Assembly (NCBI GenBank): GCA_015060455.1
Contig: SUYM01000017.1
Coordinates: 1 to 64,000, forward strand
Source of the DNA: Bacteroidales bacterium
GTDB lineage: Bacteria; Bacteroidota; Bacteroidia; Bacteroidales; UBA932
Length of the DNA stretch: 64,000 nt
Direction of reading: 5' to 3'
Shown: positions 17,656-25,893 of the stretch, one piece after another
Layout: each line of letters opens with the position of its first letter
Numbering within the stretch: the first letter of the stretch is position 1
Notes under the pieces: generated by a model
Told to the model about the DNA's origin: nothing
The model's database searches: none
The model's input: the letters and a program-made list of their open reading frames with translations, nothing else
Translations under genes and position numbers: made by a program

Positions 17656-19355
17656 TTTGCCTTGCTTATCTGTTCCTTACGCTTTTCCACCTTGGCTTCA
17701 AGACCCTTGATCTCGTCATTGTTGATAAGAAGGGCCTTGTTCCAATATACCATCGCGCGATCATACTCCTTCAAGGCGAAAAGCACCTCCGCATAATGGT
17801 CCAGAATCACCGGACTGTCCTTGCCTCCGTAAAGCATGGCGCGCTTGAAATGTGTCAAGGCATCCTGCGGCTTGCCCATCAGATACAGGATCCATCCGAA
17901 TGTGTCGAGGTAGGTCGCGTTGTCAGGCTCAGCCTCAATTGTCTTGCGGCTCATCTCATGTGCCTTTTTCAGACTTTTCCTCTCCTCTGACAGGAAATAG
18001 GCGTAATTGTTCAGCACATAGATGTAGTCCGGATCGGATTTCAATGCGGTTTCGTATGCCTTGAAAGCCTTTTTCGGCTCTTTCAACTGATAATATATAT
18101 CTCCCTTCGTAGCCCAGGTCCTGACGACAATGGCACTGTCTGCGGGAGTTGTCGATATGATCCTGTCGCACAGGTCCAGGGCAGTCCTGTCCTGCCCGAG
18201 ACTGCGCTGCGCGATGATGGCCATTTCAAGGAAAGTCGGGTGCTGCGGGAAGTTTTCATACGCCTTCTGTCCTTCTTCTGACACCTCTTCCCATTTCTGC
18301 GAATAGAAAAGTACCTCAATAAGGGCATTGGCGGCAGAATATGACTGAGGATGCTCCTGCATATTTTTCCTGAATGTCGCACAAGCCTCTTCCCTTCTTC
18401 CCGTAGAATACTGATACAGACCGACAAGATTCAGTATCAGGCTGTCTGTCGGGTGGGTTGCAGAGGCGGTATCCATTGCCTTGTCAAAGCGGGACTGATA
18501 TTTGCGGATGAAGCCGGGATCCATCCTGCGCAGCATCTCTCCCATATATTCAACCTTTGACGAGGCGGATTCTTCCGGAAGGGACAGATAACCGTCAAGG
18601 ATGGTGAAATAATCATCATATCTTCTTGTTATCCTCATCACCTCCGCCTTGCCCAAGAGGGCCGGGGCATAGTCAGGTGCCAGTTCCAGAGCCTCATCAT
18701 AATACTTTACGGCCAATGAGTCGTTATATTCCGCCAGATGGTGGTCCGCCAATGCCGACAGGACATATGGTGATGAATATCTGCTGTTGTATTCCCGCAA
18801 TGAATCATAGGCCTCCTTCTCCCTTTGAAGTCGGATCAGGAGATTGAACCTGTATATTGCAAGTGATTCGGTGGCACCGAAGACGGTTTCTATCTCCTTT
18901 ATTGTCTCCAAGGCCCTGTCGTATTCCCCAGCAGACACATAGAGGGAGATGATGTCAAAATAAAGTTCGCTTTTCTTCGGGAAATCCTCCAGCAGTTTTT
19001 CGTAAAGAACGATGCTCTCTGCGGGGCGCGAGGTCACTTCATACAGATGTGCAAGCCTTTCTCTGTACCAGAAATTTGTGGAATCCAGTTTTACCGCTGC
19101 CTTGAAGCACTCTTCCGCCATGTCGGCATCCTTCTGGTAGATGTAGTTCACGCCGAGATAATACCAGGCGGCGTCGCATTTCCTGTCCTGTGATATTATA
19201 CTTTTGAGTATATCCTCCGCCTGGGCATGCTTCCCCTCCTGCATGCTCTCTACGGCAGAAATGATACTGCTGCCAGAATCCGTCTGAGCCGCCGCGGGAA
19301 AAACTCCGGCAAGGAAAAACAGCAGAACGAAATATATTATATGCTTTTTGGTCAT
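17652..19355 (-). CDS. Secreted tetratricopeptide-repeat protein
   Basis: A 567-residue protein with signal peptide (MTKKHIIYFVLLFFLAGVFPAAAQ) and about 12-14 TPR units throughout. Examples are CDAAWYYLGVNYIYQKDADMAEECFKAAVKLD and a clear C-terminal run YIYVLNNYAYFLSEE and YLDTFGWILYLMGK. The frame extends upstream to 19544, but the ATG at 19353-19355 gives the signal peptide. TPR proteins of this type serve as periplasmic or outer-membrane assembly scaffolds. Here it is coupled by a 4-base overlap to the EnvC-like gene, which suggests a role in cell-wall remodelling or division. That role is inferred. Confidence 0.82.
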   Translation of the reverse strand: MTKKHIIYFVLLFFLAGVFPAAAQTDSGSSIISAVESMQEGKHAQAEDILKSIISQDRKCDAAWYYLGVNYIYQKDADMAEECFKAAVKLDSTNFWYRERLAHLYEVTSRPAESIVLYEKLLEDFPKKSELYFDIISLYVSAGEYDRALETIKEIETVFGATESLAIYRFNLLIRLQREKEAYDSLREYNSRYSSPYVLSALADHHLAEYNDSLAVKYYDEALELAPDYAPALLGKAEVMRITRRYDDYFTILDGYLSLPEESASSKVEYMGEMLRRMDPGFIRKYQSRFDKAMDTASATHPTDSLILNLVGLYQYSTGRREEACATFRKNMQEHPQSYSAANALIEVLFYSQKWEEVSEEGQKAYENFPQHPTFLEMAIIAQRSLGQDRTALDLCDRIISTTPADSAIVVRTWATKGDIYYQLKEPKKAFKAYETALKSDPDYIYVLNNYAYFLSEERKSLKKAHEMSRKTIEAEPDNATYLDTFGWILYLMGKPQDALTHFKRAMLYGGKDSPVILDHYAEVLFALKEYDRAMVYWNKALLINNDEIKGLEAKVEKRKEQISKAK

Positions 19356-19520
19356 TATCCGATAATTTCTTGCAAAAACATACAAAAATAACACTCTATT
19401 TCGGGAAAAATGCACAACTTTGGGAAAAATGTGTCCCAAATGCAACATAACAGACCCGAACTGCATCTTTTTGGACGCATGATGATAAGTGTTACAAGGC
19501 GGGTCTGAGAAACTACAGCA

Positions 19521-20063
19521 GTGACGGATACCTTTGATATTCAACTGATTGAATCATGCAAAAAAGGAGACCGGGTCGCTCAGAAGGTTGTGTATGACCG
19601 CCTGGCGTCCCGCATGTTTCCCGTGTGCATAAGGTATGTCGGGGACAGGTCCGTCGCTGAGGATATCTTGCAGGAGGGTTTCATAACCCTTTTCACCAGG
19701 ATCGGCACCTACAAGGGAGAAGGGTCCTTTGAGGGATGGGCAAGAAGGATTTTCGTAACCACAGCGCTCATGCATCTGCGGAAGAAGGATGCGCTGAGGA
19801 TGAGCGATGACCTTGAAGCGGCGAGAGGCTTGAAGACGGACACGACGACCCAGATGGAGAATATCGGATACAAGGAACTTATGGATATGGTGATGAGCCT
19901 GCCGACGGGTTTCAGGACGATATTCAACATGTATGCAGTCGAGGGCTATTCCCACAAGGAGATTGCAGAGATCTTAGGCATAAGCGAGGTGACCTCGCGC
20001 ACGCAGTTCAGCAGGGCGAGGGCTGTGTTGCAGAAGAAGATAAAGGAAAGAGAAAATGTTTGA
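19521..20063 (+). CDS. ECF-subfamily RNA polymerase sigma factor
   Basis: A 180-residue sigma-70 ECF factor. Region 2 (about residues 12-80) contains VYDRLASRMFPVCIRYVGD, the -10 binding segment AEDILQEGFITLF and KGEGSFEGWARRIFVTTALMH. Region 4 (about 110-175) contains LPTGFRTIFNMYAVEGYSHKEIAEILGISE. The frame starts with GTG at 19521; no in-frame ATG precedes region 2. The next gene overlaps its stop (20056-20063) and encodes a membrane protein with a possible anti-sigma segment, the usual arrangement for envelope-responsive ECF systems in Bacteroidales. Confidence 0.92.
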   Translation: MTDTFDIQLIESCKKGDRVAQKVVYDRLASRMFPVCIRYVGDRSVAEDILQEGFITLFTRIGTYKGEGSFEGWARRIFVTTALMHLRKKDALRMSDDLEAARGLKTDTTTQMENIGYKELMDMVMSLPTGFRTIFNMYAVEGYSHKEIAEILGISEVTSRTQFSRARAVLQKKIKERENV

Positions 20064-21288
20064 GCACGACCATATGAGTGATTTTGATCTTCAGATGAGA
20101 TCTATCCTGGAAAGCGGCAGGGAAGAGGTTCCTGCCGGGGCCTGGGATAAGATCGCTGACGGTCTTGACAAGGCGGCCCGTGGCAAGGCGGTTAAACTCT
20201 GGTTCTATCGCGCCGGGGTGGCTGTTGCTGCGGCTGCTGTTGTGGCTGGTGCTTTCCTTTTCTCGGGAAGGCAGCAGGCTGAGATTGTCGCTCCTCAGAT
20301 GGAAGGTCAGATTGCAGTGGTGCAGAATCTGGAAGAGCCGTCTCTTTCAAGCGAGGCGGTCGCTCAGGTCGCTCAGGTCGCTCAGGTCATTCAGGTCGTT
20401 GAACAGACCCCTGAACAGACTTCTGAACAGACGCTGCGAGAAACTTCTGAACACAGTCAGGGACAGACCTTGGAGCAGAAACCGGAGCAGGGCCTTTATG
20501 ATGCACCATCTTCCGACGAGGCGTCAGTTGCGGCCCAAAACGCTTGCGATGCAACGGATAACACTGTCAGCCAGGACATTACTACGGTTACGCTTCCGGA
20601 CGACTCCTCATGGGTGCAGGAAGAGAGTACCAGGCGAAAAATCAGAACATCACTTGTCATTGCAGGCATTGCAGGCTCGAACTCACCGGGCAATACCGCT
20701 AAGACAAACATCTTCAAAAGTCCGGCAAGCGAAAATATCCCTGCTGCGTCATGCATCCAGTCAACAGGCTCAGAAACCTCATATGGCATACCTGTATCTG
20801 TCGGAGTCGGTGTAAAGATTCATCTGGCCAAGCGGTGGGCATTGAGCGCGGGAGTGAACTACACCCTGCTGACCAGCAAGTTCAACGGCAAATATATAGA
20901 GGTGAACGACGGGATCGTGGTGTCGCAGCAGTCGGGTCAGGTGAAGAATATGCAGCATTACATCGGTATACCTGTAAATGCCTACTACAATATTGTAGAT
21001 CGCGATTTTATTGATTTCTACACCTATGCCGGAGGTGCTGTGGAAAAATGCGTATATAACACTTACTCGTTGCAGACAACCCCGGTGATCAATCATACTG
21101 AGAAGGTGAAAGGCGTGCAGTGGTCGGCAAATGTCGGTATCGGCGTGCAGTTCAAACTCGGCAAGCATGTCGGCATATATATAGACCCGAGCCTGCGTTA
21201 TTATTTCGGTTGCGGGCAGCCGAAGAGCATCCGCACTGCGCAACCGCTTATGTTCGGTTTTGAGGCGGGATTCAGATTCAATCTATAA
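20056..21288 (+). CDS. Membrane-anchored protein with putative anti-sigma N-terminus and C-terminal beta-barrel
   Basis: A 410-residue protein. The N-terminal 60 residues are cytoplasmic-looking (SDFDLQMRSILESGREEVPAGAWDKIADGL). A transmembrane helix follows (about 68-90, WFYRAGVAVAAAAVVAGAFLF), then a low-complexity linker built on tandem 9-base repeats encoding QVAQVAQVAQ and Gln/Thr/Glu repeats. The C-terminal 180 residues resemble an outer-membrane beta-barrel (GVGVKIHLAKRWALSAGVNY, ending FGFEAGFRFNL). It overlaps the sigma gene by 8 bases, so it is probably its regulator. An inner-membrane helix and an outer-membrane-type barrel in one chain is a notable architecture. The assignment as anti-sigma factor rests on position. 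Confidence 0.7.
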   Translation: MFEHDHMSDFDLQMRSILESGREEVPAGAWDKIADGLDKAARGKAVKLWFYRAGVAVAAAAVVAGAFLFSGRQQAEIVAPQMEGQIAVVQNLEEPSLSSEAVAQVAQVAQVIQVVEQTPEQTSEQTLRETSEHSQGQTLEQKPEQGLYDAPSSDEASVAAQNACDATDNTVSQDITTVTLPDDSSWVQEESTRRKIRTSLVIAGIAGSNSPGNTAKTNIFKSPASENIPAASCIQSTGSETSYGIPVSVGVGVKIHLAKRWALSAGVNYTLLTSKFNGKYIEVNDGIVVSQQSGQVKNMQHYIGIPVNAYYNIVDRDFIDFYTYAGGAVEKCVYNTYSLQTTPVINHTEKVKGVQWSANVGIGVQFKLGKHVGIYIDPSLRYYFGCGQPKSIRTAQPLMFGFEAGFRFNL

Positions 21289-21313
21289 GACCCCGACAGT
21301 CCCTCAGGGGTCT
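21288..21313. terminator. Bidirectional terminator between convergent genes
   Basis: AGACCCC (21288-21294) pairs with GGGGTCT (21307-21313) across a 12-base loop. It lies between the stop of the beta-barrel gene and overlaps the stop of mlaF. Confidence 0.6.
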
Positions 21314-22064
21314 ATTTCCCTTCAATGATGTTTCGCGCCAGTTTGTTGGCACAGACAAAATCAAGCAGCGGCTGGCAGTCCGTCTGAAGAATGGTGTTCT
21401 TGTCTCCCTGCCAGAGCATCTCACCCTTATATATATAACCTATCTTGTCTCCGATTTCAAGGATTGAGTTCATGTCGTGCGTATTGATGACTGTCGTCAT
21501 GTTGAACTCCTTCGTGAGGTCGCTGATGAGCCTGTCGATAAGGATGGATGTATATGGGTCAAGACCTGAGTTCGGTTCGTCGCAGAAAAGGTAGGACGGG
21601 TTCAGGGCTATTGCGCGGGCTATTCCGACGCGCTTCTGCATACCTCCGCTGAGTTCATTCGGATATTTGTTGTCCGAGCCTGTGACGTTTACTTTTTCAA
21701 GACAGTATTGCGCTCTTTCCCTGCGCTGGGCCGGTGACCAGTCAGTGAAGAAATCCATCGGGAACATCACATTTTCAAGTACGGTCGCAAAGTCAAACAG
21801 GGCGCTTCCCTGGAACAGTACACCGATGTCCCTTCTGAGCAGCATCCTTTCCTTATATGACAGGGTGACCATGTCTTTGTCCCCATAGTATATGGAACCG
21901 CTGTCCGGCTGCATCAGACCGATGAGGTTCTTGAGCAGCACGGTCTTTCCGGAACCGCTGGCTCCGATGATCATATTGCATTTCCCGGTCTCGTACTCGA
22001 CATTGATGTCTTTGAGTACGTGAACATCGCCAAAACTCTTGTTAAGATTTTCTATCCTTATCAT
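21312..22064 (-). CDS. mlaF: MlaF-type ABC transporter ATP-binding protein
   Basis: A 250-residue ATPase with Walker A GASGSGKTVLLKN, Q-loop FQGSALFDFATVLENV, signature ELSGGMQKRVGIARA, Walker B YLFCDEPNSGLDP and switch His in NTHDM. The GALFDS-like Q-loop and GMQKR signature identify the MlaF/Ttg2A family, which powers phospholipid movement between inner and outer membrane. It starts one base after the mlaE stop. An MlaD (MCE) gene would normally follow, but here the operon ends at a terminator. Confidence 0.92.
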   Translation of the reverse strand: MIRIENLNKSFGDVHVLKDINVEYETGKCNMIIGASGSGKTVLLKNLIGLMQPDSGSIYYGDKDMVTLSYKERMLLRRDIGVLFQGSALFDFATVLENVMFPMDFFTDWSPAQRRERAQYCLEKVNVTGSDNKYPNELSGGMQKRVGIARAIALNPSYLFCDEPNSGLDPYTSILIDRLISDLTKEFNMTTVINTHDMNSILEIGDKIGYIYKGEMLWQGDKNTILQTDCQPLLDFVCANKLARNIIEGK

Positions 22065-22065
22065 A

Positions 22066-22812
22066 CTAATAAAGCATCAGTTGAGTGACTATCAGGTCGA
22101 AAAGAAGTATCAGGATGCTGGTTACGACAATGGCTGTCGTACTTGAACGTCCCACACCGAGAGAGCCGCCCTTTGCATAATATCCGTTGAACGCCGCTAT
22201 CGAGGATATCAGGAAGCAGAACAACGACATCTTGAAGCAACTGTAGAACACATAGAAGCCATTGTAAAAGGCCTTGATGCCTGTAATGTAGGAAGGCGTC
22301 GGGATGATCTGAGTGAATTCCACGACTATATAACCGCCTATAAGTCCCAGCACAAGGCTGAACAGCATCAGGAGCGGACTCAGGAGGGTCGATGCGACCA
22401 GTTTCGGCAGGACAAGGAAGCCGGCGGAGTTGACTCCCATCATCTCCATTGCATCAATCTGCTCGGTTATGCGCATGCTGCCGATTTCCGAGGCTATGTT
22501 GGAACCCATCTTTCCGGCCAGAATCAGGGCTACCATTGTCGAGCAGAATTCCAGGATGAGACTCTCCCGGACCATATAGCCTATATACATCTTGTCGATG
22601 ATCGGATTTTCAAGGTTGGATGCTGTCTGGATGACAAGCACGCCGCCGATAAAGAAGGAAATCACCCCCACCAGAAGAATGGATGATATGATGAGTTTGT
22701 CAGATTCCAGAATGAGTTGCCTCCAGAAGATTCTCCATTTTTCAGGCTTTCTGAGCACCTGTTTCATGAACAGAAGATACTCACCGGTCGATATGAAGAT
22801 TTTTTTAATCAT
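22066..22812 (-). CDS. mlaE: MlaE-type ABC transporter permease
   Basis: A 248-residue integral membrane protein with about 5-6 hydrophobic segments. The family motif region EIGSMRITEQIDAMEMMGVN is the cytoplasmic coupling segment of MlaE/permease proteins. It pairs with MlaF encoded one base downstream for inner-membrane lipid transport. A possible -7 box TAACTTCG (minus; plus 22836-22843) lies about 24 bases upstream of the ATG. The length is usual. Confidence 0.92.
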   Translation of the reverse strand: MIKKIFISTGEYLLFMKQVLRKPEKWRIFWRQLILESDKLIISSILLVGVISFFIGGVLVIQTASNLENPIIDKMYIGYMVRESLILEFCSTMVALILAGKMGSNIASEIGSMRITEQIDAMEMMGVNSAGFLVLPKLVASTLLSPLLMLFSLVLGLIGGYIVVEFTQIIPTPSYITGIKAFYNGFYVFYSCFKMSLFCFLISSIAAFNGYYAKGGSLGVGRSSTTAIVVTSILILLFDLIVTQLMLY

Positions 22813-22916
22813 GCCTAAAATAAATTTTAACTCCGCGAAGTTAAATATTTTTCTTTTTTTTCACCTGCTTTTGAGGTTTTCATGCAAAATTTGGGGCGCT
22901 GAAAAATGAATTCATT

Positions 22917-24623
22917 ATGCTGATAAACATCCACTGCGCCAAATGTATAGGCATCGAGGCCGTTCCTGTAGTCGTTGAGGTTGACATTACTGTCGGACTG
23001 GGCATCCATCTTGTCGGTCTTGCTGATGTGGCCGTGAAGGAAAGCCTCCTGCGCACCATCACCGCCCTTCAATCAATGGGTTTCCGCATCCCCGGCAGAA
23101 AAATAATCATCAATCTCGCCCCTGCGGACATGCACAAGAAAGGCAGCGGCTATGATGTGCCCATAGCCTTGGGTATCATAAAGGCTTCCGGGCAGAGGCA
23201 GTTGCCGCTTCTTGACAAGTTCATAATAATGGGCGAACTCGGACTGGACGGCACTATACGCGAGGTCCCGGGAGCGCTGCCTGTCGCAGAACTGGCAAGG
23301 GAGGAGGGTCTGTCCGGCTGTATCCTTCCGGTGATGGCCGCCTGCGAGGCCGCCGAATATGAAGGCATAGACATATATGGGGTGGACAATCTATGGGACG
23401 TTCTGAGAATACTTGACGGGGAACTGTCCTGTGACGACCTGCTTATACGCAATCGGATGAACCTTCACGGCAGACTTTACGCAGAAGGCTTTGACAATGA
23501 CGGTGCAGAACGGCCTGGTGCGGGGCGAGAAGACTGCATGGGATGGGACGGAGCCGGAGGTGTCGGAGCGGGCGGTGCCGGGGGTGCCGGAGGTGTCGGT
23601 GTCGGAGGGAGGTTGCCTGACAGGTCTGACAGAGGTCAGATAATTGATTTCGAGGATATCATCGGGCAGGAAAGTGCCAAGCGGGGAGTTGAGATCGCGG
23701 CTGCGGGAGGGCATAATGTAATACTTATCGGCCCTCCGGGATCCGGGAAAAGTTCTCTGGCCAAGGCTATGGCGGGGATACTTCCGCCTATGACGAAGGA
23801 GGAGTCTTTGCAGACCAGCAAGATATATTCTGTGGCCGGCAAAGGCAATCCGTCAGGCGGGCTGATCAGGCAGAGACCGTTCAGGGCACCGCATTACAGT
23901 GCTTCCATAGCAGCCCTGATCGGAGGAGGTTCGGACAATATATTGCCGGGGGAAATATCCCTTGCGCACAACGGAGTCCTGATGATCGATGAGTTCTGCG
24001 AGGCGCCCAAGAAGGTGCTGGAGGTGCTCCGTGCCCCTATGGAAGACAGGAAGGTCACAATTTCAAGGTTGAAATCCAAGATAGAGTACCCCGCCGACTT
24101 CATGCTCGTCGCCGCCACGAATCCCTGTCCGTGCGGATATTATGGGGAGGGAGACCGCTGCACCTGCACCCCGTCCCGCCGGATTGCATATCTGTCCAAA
24201 CTCTCCGGTCCGATAATGGACAGGATCGACATACAACTCTGGATGTCACCGGTGGATCCCAAGCGGCTGGTAGGAAGGCAGAAGGAGGAGGCGAGCGCCG
24301 ATGTCGCGGCAAGGGTGCTGCGGGCGAGAGAGATACAGAAAAAACGTTTTGCAGACGACAATCAGGCATCCGGGGGTGCTACCTTCTGCAATGCGGCCAT
24401 GACCGGCCGGCAGATAGAGAAATATTGTCCGCTATGCGAGGAGTGCAGGCAGGTGCTGGAAAGGATCCTTGAGAGGATGGGGCTGTCTGCACGCGCCTGT
24501 TCGCGCATCATCAAACTCGCCCGCACCATCGCCGACCTGGAATCCTGCCCCGACATCCTCCCCCGCCACCTGAGCGAAGCCGCCGGCTACCGCTTCCTCG
24601 ACAAGCAGAATATTTTCGGATAA
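22917..24623 (+). CDS. comM: ComM/YifB-family Mg-chelatase-like AAA+ ATPase with Gly-rich insert
   Basis: A 568-residue protein. The N-terminal Lon-like/S5 domain (about 1-165) contains VEVDITVGLGIHLVGLAD and INLAPADMHKKGSGYDVPIA. The AAA+ core carries Walker A GPPGSGKSSLAK and Walker B VLMIDEF, then NPCPCGYYG and the C-terminal helical domain. In naturally competent bacteria ComM is a branch-migration helicase that helps integrate DNA. Between the domains (about residues 205-240) is an unusual insert dominated by Gly, Ala and Val, encoded by short GGA/GGT/GTC repeats at about 23541-23620; family members normally have a short linker there. The total length exceeds the usual 505-515 residues by about this insert. 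Confidence 0.93.
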   Translation: MLINIHCAKCIGIEAVPVVVEVDITVGLGIHLVGLADVAVKESLLRTITALQSMGFRIPGRKIIINLAPADMHKKGSGYDVPIALGIIKASGQRQLPLLDKFIIMGELGLDGTIREVPGALPVAELAREEGLSGCILPVMAACEAAEYEGIDIYGVDNLWDVLRILDGELSCDDLLIRNRMNLHGRLYAEGFDNDGAERPGAGREDCMGWDGAGGVGAGGAGGAGGVGVGGRLPDRSDRGQIIDFEDIIGQESAKRGVEIAAAGGHNVILIGPPGSGKSSLAKAMAGILPPMTKEESLQTSKIYSVAGKGNPSGGLIRQRPFRAPHYSASIAALIGGGSDNILPGEISLAHNGVLMIDEFCEAPKKVLEVLRAPMEDRKVTISRLKSKIEYPADFMLVAATNPCPCGYYGEGDRCTCTPSRRIAYLSKLSGPIMDRIDIQLWMSPVDPKRLVGRQKEEASADVAARVLRAREIQKKRFADDNQASGGATFCNAAMTGRQIEKYCPLCEECRQVLERILERMGLSARACSRIIKLARTIADLESCPDILPRHLSEAAGYRFLDKQNIFG

Positions 24624-24690
24624 GACCTCTGCCTTTCGGACAGGCAGAATGTTTCCCATTGACTGGACTGTAGATGGGGACCGTGGAAGG

Positions 24691-24803
24691 GGGACCGTGA
24701 CAAAAAACGGCCGAAATTTGTCACGAAGGTCGCCGAAAACGCGTCAAAAGTATCAAATTGACCACGACCGTGACAAGAACAGGCGGATTTTTGTCACGGT
24801 CCC
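24691..24803. repeat. REPIN-like element, copy A (next to RAYT gene)
   Basis: A 113-base element with perfect 16-base terminal inverted repeats (GGGACCGTGACAAAAA at 24691-24706 and its complement at 24788-24803). Inside are two hairpins: a left one with GTGACAAA/TTTGTCAC and a right one with GACCGTGACAA/TTGTCACGGTC. It ends 17 bases before the RAYT start codon. A truncated end, GGGACCGTG, precedes it at 24677-24685. The first 112 bases are identical to copy B at 27609-27720. Confidence 0.88.
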
Positions 24804-24820
24804 ATTGAACAAATTAAATT

Positions 24821-25744
24821 ATGAAGAAAACCTATCATCTATGTCTTTCCGGAGGTGAAGAAATTATATTCCGCGACACAGAAGACTATCATAGAGGATT
24901 CAACTGTTTCGCGCTATCTTTATATAGAACTGATTCCATAGGGCTTGCCGAAGCAATTATGGCGACCCACACCCACCAGGTCGTGCAGACAGAGCACCCG
25001 GCTTTCTTTATGGCAGATTTTCGCAAATCATACTCAATCTATTTCAACCATAAATATCAAAGAGAGGGAAAGTTGGGGGAGGATCTCCATTTCACTATGG
25101 AAATCAACGGCTATCACCATCTGATTGCAGCATTGAGTTATACACTCAGAAATGCATTGCACCATGGTGTCGCCCCTATACCATATGCTTACCCGCATTG
25201 TTCGGCAAACGCGTTCTTCCGCAGGCAGATGGGAAAATTCCATGACGAACCGGAAATACCGCTGAAATCATATTACAGACACGTCGGTCGTCGGGCAGAT
25301 TTCCCCGACCGCTATAAGATGAGCAATAGCGGCGTGTTTCTTCGTGAAAGCGTGCTTGATGTCCCGCAAGTGGAAAATCTCTTTGCAACCCCGCGGGCAT
25401 ATAACTACTACATGACTCGAAAATCTTCAGAGGAATGGGAAAACGAACAGATGAAGGATGGAGTAAATCTTGCTCCGGTCAACCTGACATCCATTGAAAA
25501 TGGCATTCTTCTCCAAAATCCACAGCAGATGCTTATATATGAAAACGGTAAGGCAGACTGTCGGAAACTTTCAGACATAGACCTTTGCACCGAACTGGAT
25601 GAACTTGCCAGAAACAGGTACGGCAGACACTCGGTCTATCAGATGACCTTGCGAGAAAAAGATGAGGTTGCTGAATACCTGTATAGAGTCCGGCATTTGA
25701 GTGAAAAACAGATTCGCCGTTGTCTTGTCCTCCCGAAACGATAG
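24821..25744 (+). CDS. REP-associated tyrosine transposase (RAYT; Y1/HUH IS200-like)
   Basis: A 307-residue protein matching the RAYT layout. The N-terminus has YHLCLSGGEEIIFRDTEDYHRGF (compare YHV..RG...IF....D...F). The HUH motif is His50-Thr-His52 (MATHTHQVVQT), followed by YFNHKYQREGKL, the putative nucleophile Tyr107 in LSYTLRNALHHGV (compare YIxxNPVRxGLV), and YPHCSANAFF (compare YPWSSY..Y). The C-terminal tail LREKDEVAEYLYRVRHLSEKQIRRCLVL resembles the DNA-binding extension of RAYTs. The Thr in the HUH motif is unusual, since a hydrophobic residue is expected. RAYTs bind and probably mobilise REP/REPIN palindromes, and copy A of such an element lies 17 bases upstream. No IS200-style ends bracket the gene itself. 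The gene looks A/T-richer than its neighbours. The assignment is by motif order, not by a profile search. Confidence 0.85.
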   Translation: MKKTYHLCLSGGEEIIFRDTEDYHRGFNCFALSLYRTDSIGLAEAIMATHTHQVVQTEHPAFFMADFRKSYSIYFNHKYQREGKLGEDLHFTMEINGYHHLIAALSYTLRNALHHGVAPIPYAYPHCSANAFFRRQMGKFHDEPEIPLKSYYRHVGRRADFPDRYKMSNSGVFLRESVLDVPQVENLFATPRAYNYYMTRKSSEEWENEQMKDGVNLAPVNLTSIENGILLQNPQQMLIYENGKADCRKLSDIDLCTELDELARNRYGRHSVYQMTLREKDEVAEYLYRVRHLSEKQIRRCLVLPKR

Positions 25745-25800
25745 GTTTTTCAGGCAGGGTGTCTGTCTTTCTGAAAATTTTCAGTAGATTTCCTCTATAA

Positions 25801-25826
25801 ATCAAGATCATGTGGTCTTGATTTTT
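25801..25826 (+). terminator. Rho-independent terminator after the RAYT gene
   Basis: ATCAAGA (25801-25807) pairs with TCTTGAT (25816-25822) across an 8-base loop, followed by a run of T. Confidence 0.75.
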
Positions 25827-25859
25827 ATTCTAACGGGCGTAAGAACGAAAGTTTTTATG

Positions 25860-25867
25860 TAAGTTTG
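25860..25867 (+). promoter_or_regulatory. -7 promoter box upstream of lipoprotein gene
   Basis: TAAGTTTG matches TAnnTTTG and lies 26 bases before the ATG at 25894. No clear TTTG is seen at the -33 position. Confidence 0.4.
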
Positions 25868-25893
25868 TGGTGAATTATTAAACTAACGCCGAT

